From: Neckera pumila
Taxonomy: Eukaryota > Streptophyta > Bryopsida > Hypnales > Neckeraceae
Length of the DNA stretch: 64,000 nucleotides
Direction of reading: 5' to 3'
Assembly: GCA_963969595.1 (NCBI GenBank)
Contig: OZ018408.1
Coordinates: 14,319,823-14,383,822 of the forward strand
Numbering within the stretch: position 1 is the first letter of the stretch; each line of letters begins with the position of its first letter. The notes below the pieces were generated by a model. The model was given only the letters and a program-made list of their open reading frames with translations. It did no database searches and was not told the DNA's origin. Of the stretch, positions 36,421 through 47,958 are shown in pieces. Made by a program: the position numbers and the translations under genes.

Positions 36421-36758
36421 GTATTGTTTTGTTTTGTTTTGTTTTGTTTTGTTTGTAGCGTGGACAACTTCTTGACTGTGCGTCCCCCGGCCGCATGCTT
36501 GGTACCGTCGGAAAGCTCTCGCCGAGGAGGGGTGCACCGGCTTGGTTTCGTGGCATTTGGAGCGGTGGTGCAAAAGTTATTGAATTTCAAAGTATTTATT
36601 GATTAAAAAATTAGAAAATTACTTTTACTTTGATTTTGGTGGCGTTCTTGGTACTGGGAGTGGAACCGGGAGTAGAACTGGGAGTAGAATCGGAAGTAGA
36701 ACCAGGAGTGGAACCAGGAGTAGATGAAAATTGGGCCAACGGCACAGGGTCACACTAA
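36421..36758 (+). mobile_element. Helitron-like element copy D
   Basis: The 3' end GGGTCACACTAA|T fits CTRR. The GC-rich centre (ACCGTCGGAAAGCTCTCGCC), AAAGTTATTGAATTTCAAAG block and six 12-bp minisatellite units match copies B and E. The 5' end is lost and the TTTG run has become TTTTG. Confidence 0.7.
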
Positions 36759-38089
36759 TACAAATGAAGAATGCATCCATTAGTAAAAAATTAGATCATT
36801 TTGGCAAAGTACCTTAGTAATAGGTCTTGTCCTTTCAGAGTTAGTAAGATCAAAATGTTCTATATTAATGGCTACAAGTCAAATATTTTGACACTCCTTG
36901 AGTCTCCTTGAGTTTGTTTTGAGTAGATAGTAATGGGAATTTCCTCATGAGAGATATCATGATCATGTTTTCTTAAGTACAAGATGCTCAATCCTCAAGT
37001 CTCAAAGTAAGATGTTATTTTCATTGTTTTTTCAATTTCTAGTTCTTTTACTACTATTTGAATTGAAATTTCAGTCATTGAAAGGGTATTTTTTAATTTG
37101 AGCCAAATTAATGAAATTAATGAAGTTTAAAAAGGCTATTTTGTTCTCTAATTTTGAAAATTGTCTAAATTAAATGTTTCATTGTGATTCAAATGTGTGC
37201 CTAAAACTATGGTGTATTAATTTTCAATTAATTATTATTATAGAATAAGAACAAAAATAATCTGGCTTACATCCAAGGATTTCTTATACTATAATGTGCA
37301 ATTATGCTAAATTTTTTGAATTTTTCAAATATTTGGTATGAATTTCAAAAGTAGAGATGCAATTCTATCTATGGAAAAGTAAAAATGTTTTTTCAAATTA
37401 TTTATACATATTTAAAAGTAGAGCATATTGGGTAATGGATTTTGTAGTTTAACTATATGATGATTATAAGCCATGTTTTTACATGGTGAACCAATAAAAG
37501 TTTATAAATCCAAAAATTAAATGCTCCTTGGTCAAGGTCAATAGTAGCTTTTAAAATACCCATCTTTTGCACACGAGTCAAGCAACTGAAAAAATTAAAG
37601 GCTAAGGAATTTGACCAAGGAATAAGATTTGTATAATTTCCATATAAAAATAATTTATTGCAATTGCAAGTTTGCAACCTTCAAGCATTGAAATTAATCA
37701 AAATAAAGAGACTTTTATTTTTATTTTATATTTTTATAATATTCTTTTTTTTAAAGTTAAATTTGACATTTTTCAATGTCATCTAAAATCCATCAATTTA
37801 GACATCAAATAACTCTGGTTTCTTATAGTTTCTAAGACCTTGAAGGTGGATATTAAATTATCTTTTGCTTTTCATCTTCAAAATTGATGGTCAAACCAAG
37901 TGCATCAATGAAATATTGAAACAATACTTATGTTGCACTATCAATTATCAACAAGACAACTAGACCTCGTATTTAATGTTGGTTGACTTTGCATAAAACA
38001 ACATCGTCCATACTTCAATTTGACAAACGTAACATTTTGTTAATTATGGATATCATTCAAAGTTGAATGTATTGAATATTCCAAAAGTA

Positions 38090-38570
38090 AACAATCTGAC
38101 AGCTGAAGACTTGGCAATACAGTTATTAAAGCTTCAAGAAATCATGAAGCTCCAATTAGAAGATGCTCAAGATTGTTATAAGGCCTCTGTAAATTTACTT
38201 AACAAAGAATCACCTTCATTTCAAATTGGAGAGAAAATTTGACTCCTTCAATGCAACATTAAGACTACCTGACCATGCGATAAATTAGATAATCTTTGAC
38301 TAAGACCATTTTCTATTCAACGGCAAATCAATTCAAGTGCTTATAAGTTAAAACCTCCAGCATCTATGAAAATACATTTAGTATTCCACATTTCTCTTCT
38401 TGAACCATACAAAGAGTCAAATATATTGGGCAGAATGCAATTGCCACCACCTTCTATTGAAGTTAACAATCTTGAAAAATATACCGAGAGAATATAAGGT
38501 AGAAAAATGTTAAATTCACGGCGTAGACGAGGCACGTTAGAATATTTTATATACTAGCATGGATACAATA
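38090..38570 (+). pseudogene. Ty3/gypsy integrase C-terminus/chromodomain relic
   Basis: Read on the plus strand with stops ignored, this gives a typical gypsy integrase tail: LEDAQDCYKASV, then ESPSFQIGEKI, KLKPPASMKIHLVFHISLLEPYKES, and a chromodomain-like SRRRRGTLEYFIY.HGY. In-frame stops and loss of everything upstream make it inactive. It abuts the copia remnant, which runs in the opposite direction. Confidence 0.75.
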
Positions 38571-38589
38571 TCAATTAGTGTATATAGGA

Positions 38590-38854
38590 ACCAACAATAT
38601 TGTTAAGATAAAGGCACATGTTCTAAGTATATCAAACAACACAAATGAGCAAGAGAATACCTTCCCCTTTGGTATGGGGAAGATGATCATATATATTATC
38701 CCAATTAGGTATCCAACACCTAATCTTGGGTGTGGATAAGGTGAGAGCTTCAGGTAACTTGTAGATTCCTCTATTTAATGATAGTTCACTGGGAGTACTG
38801 TCACCTGGAAGTAGCACTTACTATTCTAATTTTGAGTTAGCCACTATTTCAACA
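38590..38854 (-). repeat. Putative 3' LTR of the Ty1/copia remnant
   Basis: On the minus strand the sequence GAGGAAGAG (polypurine tract) is followed by TGTTGAAATAGTGG, the common start of copia LTRs, at 38854. It lies about 100 bp after the end of the RNase H coding remnant. The distal LTR boundary is not certain. Confidence 0.5.
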
Positions 38855-38959
38855 CTCTTCCTCGATCAATAGTTACCTCGTTAAAAACTGATCTGTGATA
38901 AAAACCTAAGTTAGGAAAAATCCCACAGACAAAAAAGAGTGTAACTTCTACTAAGGAAC

Positions 38960-40930
38960 TATCTCATGCAACAAACGCATGCCGGCCTCTTGTACTAATC
39001 TCCTATGAGTATAGGCCGGAAGAACTTTGGTCAACATGTTTGCAATGTTGTGCGCCAATTCTATCTTCTTGACTTCTATTTGTCCAGATTGAATGAGATC
39101 TTGGGTGAATTCAAATATCTATGGAGAAATGTGTTTAGTGTGGTCAGTTTTGATGAAGCCAGACGCCACTTGAGCTACACATGCAGTGTTGTCTTCAAAG
39201 ATGATAGTTGGCTTGAAGTCTTGAGTAATTTCGCATTGCTCTATGATAATCTTGTTCATGTTCCTCAACCATACTGCTTCCCGAGTTGCCTCATGGAAAG
39301 CAATAAGTTCAGAGTGGTTCAAGGAAGTAGCAGTAACCGTCTGCTTCACTGACTTCCACGAAATGGGGGAGTTATTCTTCAAAAATATATATCCAGTTTG
39401 TAACTTCATAGTACTCTCGTCGGATTTGAATCCTGCATCAATATAACTTGTGATATCTGAGGTCCCTTCTTTGGTATAACAGAGTCCCAAGTCTTCTGTC
39501 CCCCGGAGGTATTGAAACAAGTGTTTGACACCATTCCAATGACAAGCTGCCGATTTCTGGCTATGACGAGCTAACACACTTGTAGCGAAAGAAATGTCAA
39601 GCTTGGTATATGTGGACAAGTAAAGGCAAGCTCCTATTGCTGCGAGGTATCGGGTTTTGTCAGGAAACTCCTCCTCCTCCTCCTCGCAAGGACGGTAGGA
39701 GTCATCCATAATTCATCCCATCACGGGAACGGAAAAAGGGCTAGCTTGGTCCATCTGAAATTTCTTGAGAAGCCTTTGGGTATAGGCGGTTTGATGGAGG
39801 AAAATACTTCCATCTTGTAAACGTTGTAGCTTTGGTGGAAGCTCCGTTGGTAGTGTCCACCTCAAGGGGCGCTTGATTAGCTTACCTTGGGAACAAGCAG
39901 TGCACTCCCCCACCTTGTCAGTGTCACTTGGGCAGATGTTATGGCCTGCTAGCAACGGCAATATACGCCTGAACATTGTAGTTCCAGGGTGCCCCAACCT
40001 GCTATGCCATAATCTAGTCTTGGCTATAAACATGACAGAGAAAGCAAAGCCCGAGGGTTGCTTAATTCCAATAGCTGGATGCATCAAAGTCGGTCTGGTA
40101 GTACCGCTAATGTGAATTGCATATAGGCCGTTGGCTCCTGCATGTGCAGTGGCAAGGGATCTTTGCCCTTGCTTGAGTTCTAGAACCTCTTCACCATTCC
40201 TCACCGTGGTGAAAATGTGGACTCCATTTGCTCGTAGGTCCCGATAGCTGATTAAGCTATGGGGGGCTGACGAAGCATACATTGCTTTCGCAATTTTGAG
40301 TGGGGTCCCCCCAGGCAAAATCAGAGTTGCCTGGCCCTCACGGAACATCATGTCCCGTTTTCCTGCAATGGTGGTAATGCCACAACCTTGCCAGGAATCG
40401 GCTAGGCCGGAGAAGTCAAAATACTTCTAATCCTGCAAGATCGTATGCGTGGTGACACTATCCAATACAGCTACATCAAGTTGATCTATAGACTGTATTG
40501 TGTTCACCATATAATTTTCTAAGTCTGTCTCATCAATCGAGGGGGCATCAAGGATATGGGCCTCTCTCTGCCTAGCCTTGAGCTGTTGCAGCTCCTTGTA
40601 AATCTTCGAAAGGTAATCGGAAGCTCTACAGTCCTTAGCAATGTGTCCAACCCTACCGCACTTGTGACATGTCCGAGTATCATGAGACTTAACATCAGAC
40701 TTTGAATTAGTTGAATTAGGTTTGTCAGAGATTTTGGACTTATCTCTAGGTTTTGAGGAAGACTGTTGCTTCTGATGTTCCTTCCACCGCCGCTGCGTCT
40801 TCATGTTTGCGTGGCCTACGTGTTGGTATCTCCATCGTATGTACTTCCTTAGCAGGCTTGGATTCAACATTCTTCAAGAGAAGTTGCTATTGCTTTTCCG
40901 CAAGCAGAAGATAAGACATCAACTGAGAGT
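38960..40930 (-). pseudogene. Ty1/copia retrotransposon, internally deleted and stop-broken
   Basis: Minus-strand order: gag tail with zinc knuckle CHKCGRVGHIAKDC (40427-40870), a protease motif in which D-S-G is altered to D-S-V (LDSVTTHTIL), the gag-pre-integrase block (RLWHSRLGHPG and CTACSQGK, in 39713-40351), then directly the end of reverse transcriptase (DGSIFLHQTAYTQRLLKKF) and RNase H (39119-39709). The integrase core and most of RT are missing at a single junction. Stops separate the frames, and coding-like sequence continues past a TAG to about 38960. The 5' LTR and gag start are absent. It is non-functional. Confidence 0.85.
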
Positions 40931-41301
40931 GAGTGTTAAACTTCATATTGCGGTATTGTTGTGCTAAAAAAGCAGAAGCAGGAGGGAAGGTGGATACCTT
41001 GACGAGAACAACGGGCCTACAAACCTTCCGCCCTAGTTGGAGGAATTATTCCTCCCAAGATACTTGGAGGGAGTTTAGTTATAATACCAAAGAGGAGATT
41101 GGTTGGGCAAAGTCAGCAATACCCTACATGAAGGTCAAATTCAGACATAAATTTAGGTATTTTTTGGTATGTCTCAATGTTTAGAATATTACAAGTGAAA
41201 AATTTGCAACATTTCTATAGAAATACACGAATAATTTCAGTTGTTGAAACCCATTTTGCGTACCAAAAAGAAAGTATTTTGACACATAAGGTAGGAGGCT
41301 C

Positions 41302-41888
41302 TTAACCCCTAAAGTCCCAAGGCCCTTTGTCTGTCAAAAATCACTCAAAACTGCTACTTTTGTTGCATTCATCTAAAAGATCAGAAAAAAATATATTTTT
41401 TAGTAACTAACCATAGGATCTTATACTACACTTTTTTACAGATCATGTAGTAAATTTTTTGTGATGTTTGACCATACGGATTGAAAGATATCAGCATTCA
41501 AAGTGAAAGAAAATGTTTTTTTCTAGAAGATGCTCTAATTGCCCGAAAAACAAGATTGTCCATAACTTTCTTGTAAAAAGTCTAATTGAAATGAATCAAA
41601 GCTTCCCAAATAGGCAAAAATATAATCTATGAGGAAAAAAAATTAAAAAAATTAAATTAAATTTTCTGCAAAATTTTTTTGCTGCCCCCTCTCCCCTGTT
41701 TTGAGCTTATTTGGGCATAACTTTTGCTATCGGGCACCAATTGAAATAAAAATTACATTCCCAAAAAGCTAGTAAGTTTTTCTATCTTATGGGAAAGTTT
41801 CAAAAAAATTCATTAAAAATTGAGCTCATAGGAACCTGCCCCAAATCCATTTTGTCCCCCGTAGGGACAATGGGACTTTAGGGGTTAA
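41302..41888. mobile_element. piggyBac-like MITE with perfect TTAA flanks
   Basis: This is the cleanest member of the family. The left end is TTAACCCCTAAAGTCCCAAGG and the right end, inverted, is TTAACCCCTAAAGTCCCATTG. It is 587 bp including both TTAA copies. Interior blocks are shared with 11141-12063. No open frame of note. Confidence 0.78.
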
Positions 41889-42623
41889 AGCGAGCATCTA
41901 AGGGCTGGTCCGCCTTTTTCATGTGGTTTCTTGGATGGGATTTTTTTTTGCTCATTTTCTAGACAAAGACAAATAGATTCTGATTGTAACCCAAGTCGTT
42001 TTGTATTTTTTGAAGCATTTTTGAATTACTTATGAATTTTCAAACAAGATGTGTCATAGGTCCCTATTTATGACCCTAGGTCTTCCATAAACCGTTCACT
42101 TGCAACTTCTAGAGAAAAATGGAGAAAGCAAGACAACAATTGGCTCTAGCAATAAATAATAGTTTTTTTTATTGATCCATTCAATGACTATAGAAGGTCC
42201 ATTTAAAGACCACCTCATGTTCATTCTAAACGAGTCTATATGGCGGTTCTAAATGACCCTCCAGAATTTGAGCCTCCTACCTTAGATGCCGAATCAGACC
42301 TTCACGTACGGTAGTGTTACAAGGAGTGGCGTGTCAGTTAATGATTTGAGTCAGAAGCTTTTATTTTTGTCTTCACTTGCTGAGTTTCAACACTGGGGGG
42401 CTCCAGATTTTGGAGGTGCACAAGGGAAACCCCCAGCGAAGGTTAACTTAACAATGTGGGCATGGGTCCTCTGCCATGCACATTTCCAAGTGGATAAACG
42501 TAGCGAGGGCACTTGTCCATGCAACTGCATTCCCTTCACTACTGACGAGCTGACTGGCGACGACGCCGCGAGCGCGCTTCCCATCTCTGGATGCAGGAAG
42601 AACCCCTGCTGTGCATCGATCTG

Positions 42624-43056
42624 GTAAGTCGAGCTTTCCCCCATTGCCCGATCGTGGTCTTGGAAGGGTGCCTCTTTCTCCCAGATTTCCGTGGCAGAAT
42701 GGTTTGATGTCTTTTCGCAGCTGTGGCGATTAGACGGGCTTAGTTTTTTAGGGTATGCTGTGCAAATTTTGCGTCTTTCGTCGCTTTTTAATCTCCAGTT
42801 CTGCACTTCCTTTGGGATTGGTGCGTTCGCTCAACCCTAATTCAATTGGATCACGTGGGAACGAGGTGAGCTTGCAATGTTGTGTTGTTGATGCCGACCT
42901 TCTCTGCGTGAATGTTACGGTCGATTAGACCTTTCGAAGAGAGAAAAAAGAGGTGTAGGCAGTTTGGTTTTGTTGTCTGTATTGGAAGGAGATATCAAAT
43001 CTATGAGTATGTAGTTTTTTTTGGTTTATTGCATTGCATTTTTGTGTTTGTGGTAG
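42624..43056 (+). other. Probable leader (5' UTR) intron of the Mn-SOD gene
   Basis: A consensus donor ATCTG|GTAAGT at 42624 pairs with a pyrimidine-rich acceptor TGGTAG|GCGG at 43055-43056, 32 bases before the SOD ATG. GC-rich sequence just upstream of the donor would be the first non-coding exon. It is inferred from splice signals only. Confidence 0.5.
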
Positions 43057-43088
43057 GCGGAGATTGATAAGCAAATTGAGCATTCAGA

Positions 43089-44683
43089 ATGGCGGCAACG
43101 ATGATGAGAATGGGCCGAAAATCGGTGCCCGTGATGACAGGATGGGCGCAGCGGAGGGCGATGGTCACGACCACGCTCCACACTGAGTCGCTGCCGGATC
43201 TGGATTACGACTACGGGGCACTGGAGCCCTACATCAGTGGCGAGATCATGAAGCTGCACCATCAGAAGCACCATCAGACTTACATCACCAACTTCAACAA
43301 GGCACTGGAGCAGCTGAATGCCACCAACGACCCTGCAGTAATTGTTGGCCTGCAGTCGGCCATCAATTTCAATGGCGGAGGTACTTGATCAGAAAGATAT
43401 GGCATGTAATCTTGTTCACGCAGAGTGGAATCATTATTTTTATTATGTTTCTAATCGTCTGCTTGTGTTTCATTTCTAGGACATGTAAATCACTCCATGT
43501 TTTGGAAGAATCTGGCGCCTACCAGTGTAAGCTCGTACTCTTTTAATCTGAACCTGGATTTGATGACTTTGATACTCACTTTACATTCGGAAGCACTATG
43601 TGCTCAGTGTTAATATTCGGTCGGAAATTGCAGCAGAAGTGGATGCCCGATTGGGCATATGTCTGGCAATTTCTTGTTCTTAAATTCTTTTGCACGTAAA
43701 GTTTACTTCTCATATGTTGTGGTGGAGTATTATGTGGACTGGCATGGGGTTGCAGTGAACATGGGGTTTCCCGCTGAAATCTTGCTTGATTTTGCAGGAA
43801 GGCGGAGGCTCACCCCCTCAAGGAAGCCTTGCTGAAGCCATTGAAGCTCAGTTTGGAGGTTTGGACAAATTGTCTGCAAGCATGAATGCAGCAGGTGCCG
43901 GTGTACAGGGATCTGGCTGGGTGGTATGTTTACTATTGACCTATTTGTCTCTATACAGTGTGCGATGTAAATATGTCTAGAATAATCCCCTGTTTTTACC
44001 ATCATACATTTTTATTTGGGTAATAATTACAACAGTGAAGGCTGTTCGTGCATGTAATAAACTGATGCATTGGTGTACCATATGGTGCAGTGGCTGGGTT
44101 TGAACAAGGATTTGAAGCGGCTTTCAGTGGAGACAACCGCAAACCAGGTTTGTGATGTTTTTTGTTCTTGATGCAATGATGGGCTTTTCGTCCATTTATA
44201 ATTTTTTGCTGTATATTGCGTACTTGATCTTTCCAAGGCTGCAATTACATGGATAAATTAGCATGGATAGAAGTTTGAACCAGATTTAAAGTTTTTAATT
44301 ATTAATTGTGAACGTGAAAATCGTTTGAAACTCTTAGGATACGCTGGCGCCAAAGGGCCTCATTCCTTTGCTTGGAATTGATGTTTGGGAACATGCCTAC
44401 TACCTGCAGGTATAGTTCTTTTCTTTTGCCTTCATAGGTCTCCAGTAAATAGAGGTTCTTTGTTTTCTTCTCATGTGATGTGGAATCAGATGCTTATAGG
44501 TTGTATTGGATTATGCTTCTGATAAATTCTTTGAATGGAACTGTTCCATCTTTCGGGCACTTGTCTAATTCGGAAACTTGAATCGGTGGTGGCCAGTACA
44601 AAAATGTTAAGCCGGACTATCTGAAGAACATCTGGAAAGTTGTGAACTGGAAGGATGTGGCCACGCGATTTGATAAGGCTTGA
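43089..44683 (+). CDS. Manganese superoxide dismutase, mitochondrial
   Basis: Six exons (43089-43380, 43480-43526, 43798-43923, 44091-44147, 44338-44409, 44597-44683) join in phase to 226 residues. Residues 1 to about 30 are an arginine-containing, amphipathic presequence typical of mitochondrial import. The Fe/Mn-SOD fold is clear: [25 protein letters not shown] and [14 protein letters not shown]. Metal ligands are H57, H102, D189 and H193, with the gateway Gln at Q174. The enzyme converts superoxide to oxygen and hydrogen peroxide in the mitochondrial matrix. GGGG-type Gly at the Mn-specific site and the [11 protein letters not shown] signature favour manganese over iron. No defects seen. 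Confidence 0.95.
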
Positions 44684-47600
44684 CTGCAGCAGGTTTGCGC
44701 ATGGTTGAGTAGTCTCTATGACCATTGAGGGTTTGTAGCTGAGTATTACAGATGAGTGTAGAAACTTACAAGAATACCTTCACAGTCTCCGAGAGCTTGC
44801 CTAGTCTTGCGACTGTTATCTTGGAAAGCCCGAAATGACAACGGCATCATTGTAAAGTTGCTTGTTCTTCCAAATGATACGTGATACGTGATTTTCGTAC
44901 AATAACAGTTATCCTCATATGATTTTGTGCATTGCCGTTGTATTTGATGTGTTGATTGTTTCCATTGGACATTCTCACCGGGCAACCTGACGACCTGCGT
45001 GTATGCACGATAGCTACATTTGGATTTAGGGTTCCAGGGTAATTAAGATAAAATTTTCAGGAAATTTAGGTCATCTAGCCGCGGTATACTTTCGAGTCCA
45101 AGGGACATAACCTTCTCGCTCTTCCACTACAAGTTCGGTATGGAGGCTGCGAGTTAGATTACACACCGCATGTGATATGCTAATTCGGTTTTTAAATGAG
45201 AGTTCGGAAGTAAGGCAAAGTGCTATGTTTTGAATATATCTGACCTAATGCCATCCTAATGAATGTTTCTGAGACATTCATTTAGCTTAGGATCTACGTC
45301 ACAGGAGAAGGTCACTGCTTCAAACCTTGTTAGCTTCAAGCAATGTCTTTTGACGAGCCTATGTTTCATTTTCTCTCTTGAGTTTCAGTTTTGTAGCGCA
45401 GGACCCACTTAGGTCCATGAGCATCCATAGTGTCTTTCCAACTTTATTTCCAGGGACAGTCTTCACGCTTTTTTCGTGATGTGGGAACAGGAAGGTTCCA
45501 ACTTAAAGGTTAGTTTCATGGACACCGCTATCCGCACAATGAAGTGATGCTTGCCATCATTTTCTGCAAATGCATCTACGTTTTGTTTATTCTGTCCACT
45601 ATGGTGACTCCTGGTGCTATTTCTGGTCTCCTTTTTCTCGATCTCCATTCTGGCAAGGCTGAGAGAGGGTGGTGTTATAGCCATGAGGCTCCATGCAGGC
45701 TTGGCTTGCGTATGCAAATTGCAAGATGTGGCCTATGTTCGGTAGGCCCGGTCCGAAGAGAAACTCTTTAAGTCGAGCAGCATCGTGCTTTGCTTTTTTG
45801 TGATTCTCTCAGCGTTTTCGCTCATGATCTCACTAGGTAAAGTGTCTCCCTGAATCTGTTCCTGTACACCCAAGGCTAGCTCTCACTATCTAGGTCTACA
45901 TGGGCCTAATTAGTACAGCTGGCCTCCAGAGAAGGCTATTTTGAAATGTGTAGTTCCAAAATTCTTTGAAAAGTCTGTTCTCTTTGAAGAACGAAGAATG
46001 GTGGTGTGCTAAAGTTGGTAACAAACCTGTCAACTATGGAGCAGGAATCATGAGGTGACACCACTATTCCTCTGTTCTTGTACCAAATGCTCGACCGGTT
46101 AAGTTACTTGCCTCATAAGTTACATTTTCCAGTTACGACTGCACCCCGTGTCCATAGTGCTCCTTAAGGCAGGGTTGGTTTGTACTTTTATAGACCTTCA
46201 GTTGTGCTGTAGCAATTGAGATTGGCCATGAGTCTCACTCTAGCTGTAAGGGACATGATTTACATTTTACTGTGGTATTTCTTTGGTGGACAACTGAATT
46301 ACTAGGTTTTGAAGCAAGAGTCAAAGAAGGATGATTCTTTGGTAATTCAGTTCATTGATTGCAAAGTTTCAAGTGGTTTGTTACTTCCTCGGAGGCTATA
46401 ACGCCAAAGGAAAAAGGTTCTAACAGTTGAGAAATGAGACTGATGATTGAGGTGCTTCATTCCTGAATTGACAGCAATATTGCACATAACACATTTTTTG
46501 AGGTTGAGTAGTAATAATATACATTTCAATTGGATCTATTCAACAAGTGTCATACAGTTACTCTGTACTGGTATTTGTGTCTCCCATATTCCTTTAATGC
46601 ATATGTAAATTTACATGTGTAGAGAGGGGTGGCAATTGGATCATGGATGCTTTGGGATATATTTAGACAAATTTGGGGTATATTTTGACAAATTAATACA
46701 ACTGAGAATAAATTAAAAGAAGATTGACCCATATTAGTGTGTTAATTTTTTTTATTTTTTTGGCATGTATTAAAATGACACTACGACTCCATTGTTATAT
46801 AGCTTTCTTGGGTCTCTAAATAATCTTTATTTGTCAGTCACTCTAAACATGGCCTTTTTAATAAAGGGTAGTTCCTTTCAATAATAGACAACACAAACTA
46901 TGTACAATTTGACAATAACAATTAATTACATTGAAGGCCTTTGCCAATAGGTGTAAATTGGGTATTTATGCCTACCTAAAGGGGAAAGATGCATAGAAAA
47001 GATGCATAGAAAAGATGCATTTGGGTTTCCAAGCAAATAACATGAAACCTGCTATGCACATGTGCCCCAAATGGCTAAGGTAGTAGAAATGAAGGTTTCT
47101 AAATATTTCAACCGTATTTCATTAGAAACCTTTCATTCGACAAACAATGGTTTGCTTCGCACTTGAAAGGGAACCTCCCAGATTGTAAGAAGGGCCACTA
47201 TTGGTACTTGTGTTTCCACATGTTCACAAAAGTTTTGACTCAAACGCTCCCCACTCTCCAAAATATGCAGTACCGGTTGTCATAGACAAATATTTGTAAA
47301 TTATTGATGTATGTGCTTCATATTTTGTTCCAATTTCAATGAAGTGCATCGAACAGCCTTCTATTTGAAGGTTCTTGCAGTCCTGCGGTCCTGTCCATTG
47401 GAGTCTAGGGGTTGTGACATGGATTCCGACCCTGGGGTGCCACTGCTGTTGTCAATCCTTTGCTGTGAACAAGAGCTTGGATTCAATGTACCATCAATTT
47501 CCAGTACAGGTACTAACTAATAAAGGCAAATGCAGAAGAAAAGCAAGAACGTCAGGAAAGAGAATTCTTGACAAGGACAAGTCCTTCATCTTCACAAAAC

Positions 47601-47958
47601 TCCAGAAAAAATCAAATGAGTCACATATCCTTCAATCGTAGCATTTCTGCATAAGTTGTCCTACATGAGGTTGGTAGACCCATAATCTATTTTACTCAGT
47701 GTCCAAATATGAACTAGCTAGATCTGGAAACAAAAAAGATGGCTACTATAGACAAACAAATATCACAATAACCAAGACCTAACAGAATATCCTTCGGGTC
47801 CTGCCAACCACAGCAGAAAGAGCTATCATCTACATTACACAGAATTCGAAAACCTATGTTGCGCCTGCCAAAGCAACGCAGATAGTGATACACGAGACGA
47901 CACCATTCTGAGAGTAGTCGTCCTATTCAGTATATTTCTATACAAGAAGTGTAGTTCC
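44684..47958. other. Intergenic region between Mn-SOD and NADK2
   Basis: SOD 3' UTR comes first, then DNA without a recognisable gene. A threefold 13-bp repeat (GATGCATAGAAAA) lies at about 46988-47020. Open frames at 45463-45771 and 47311-47641 have no motifs and overlap on both strands. Confidence 0.5.
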
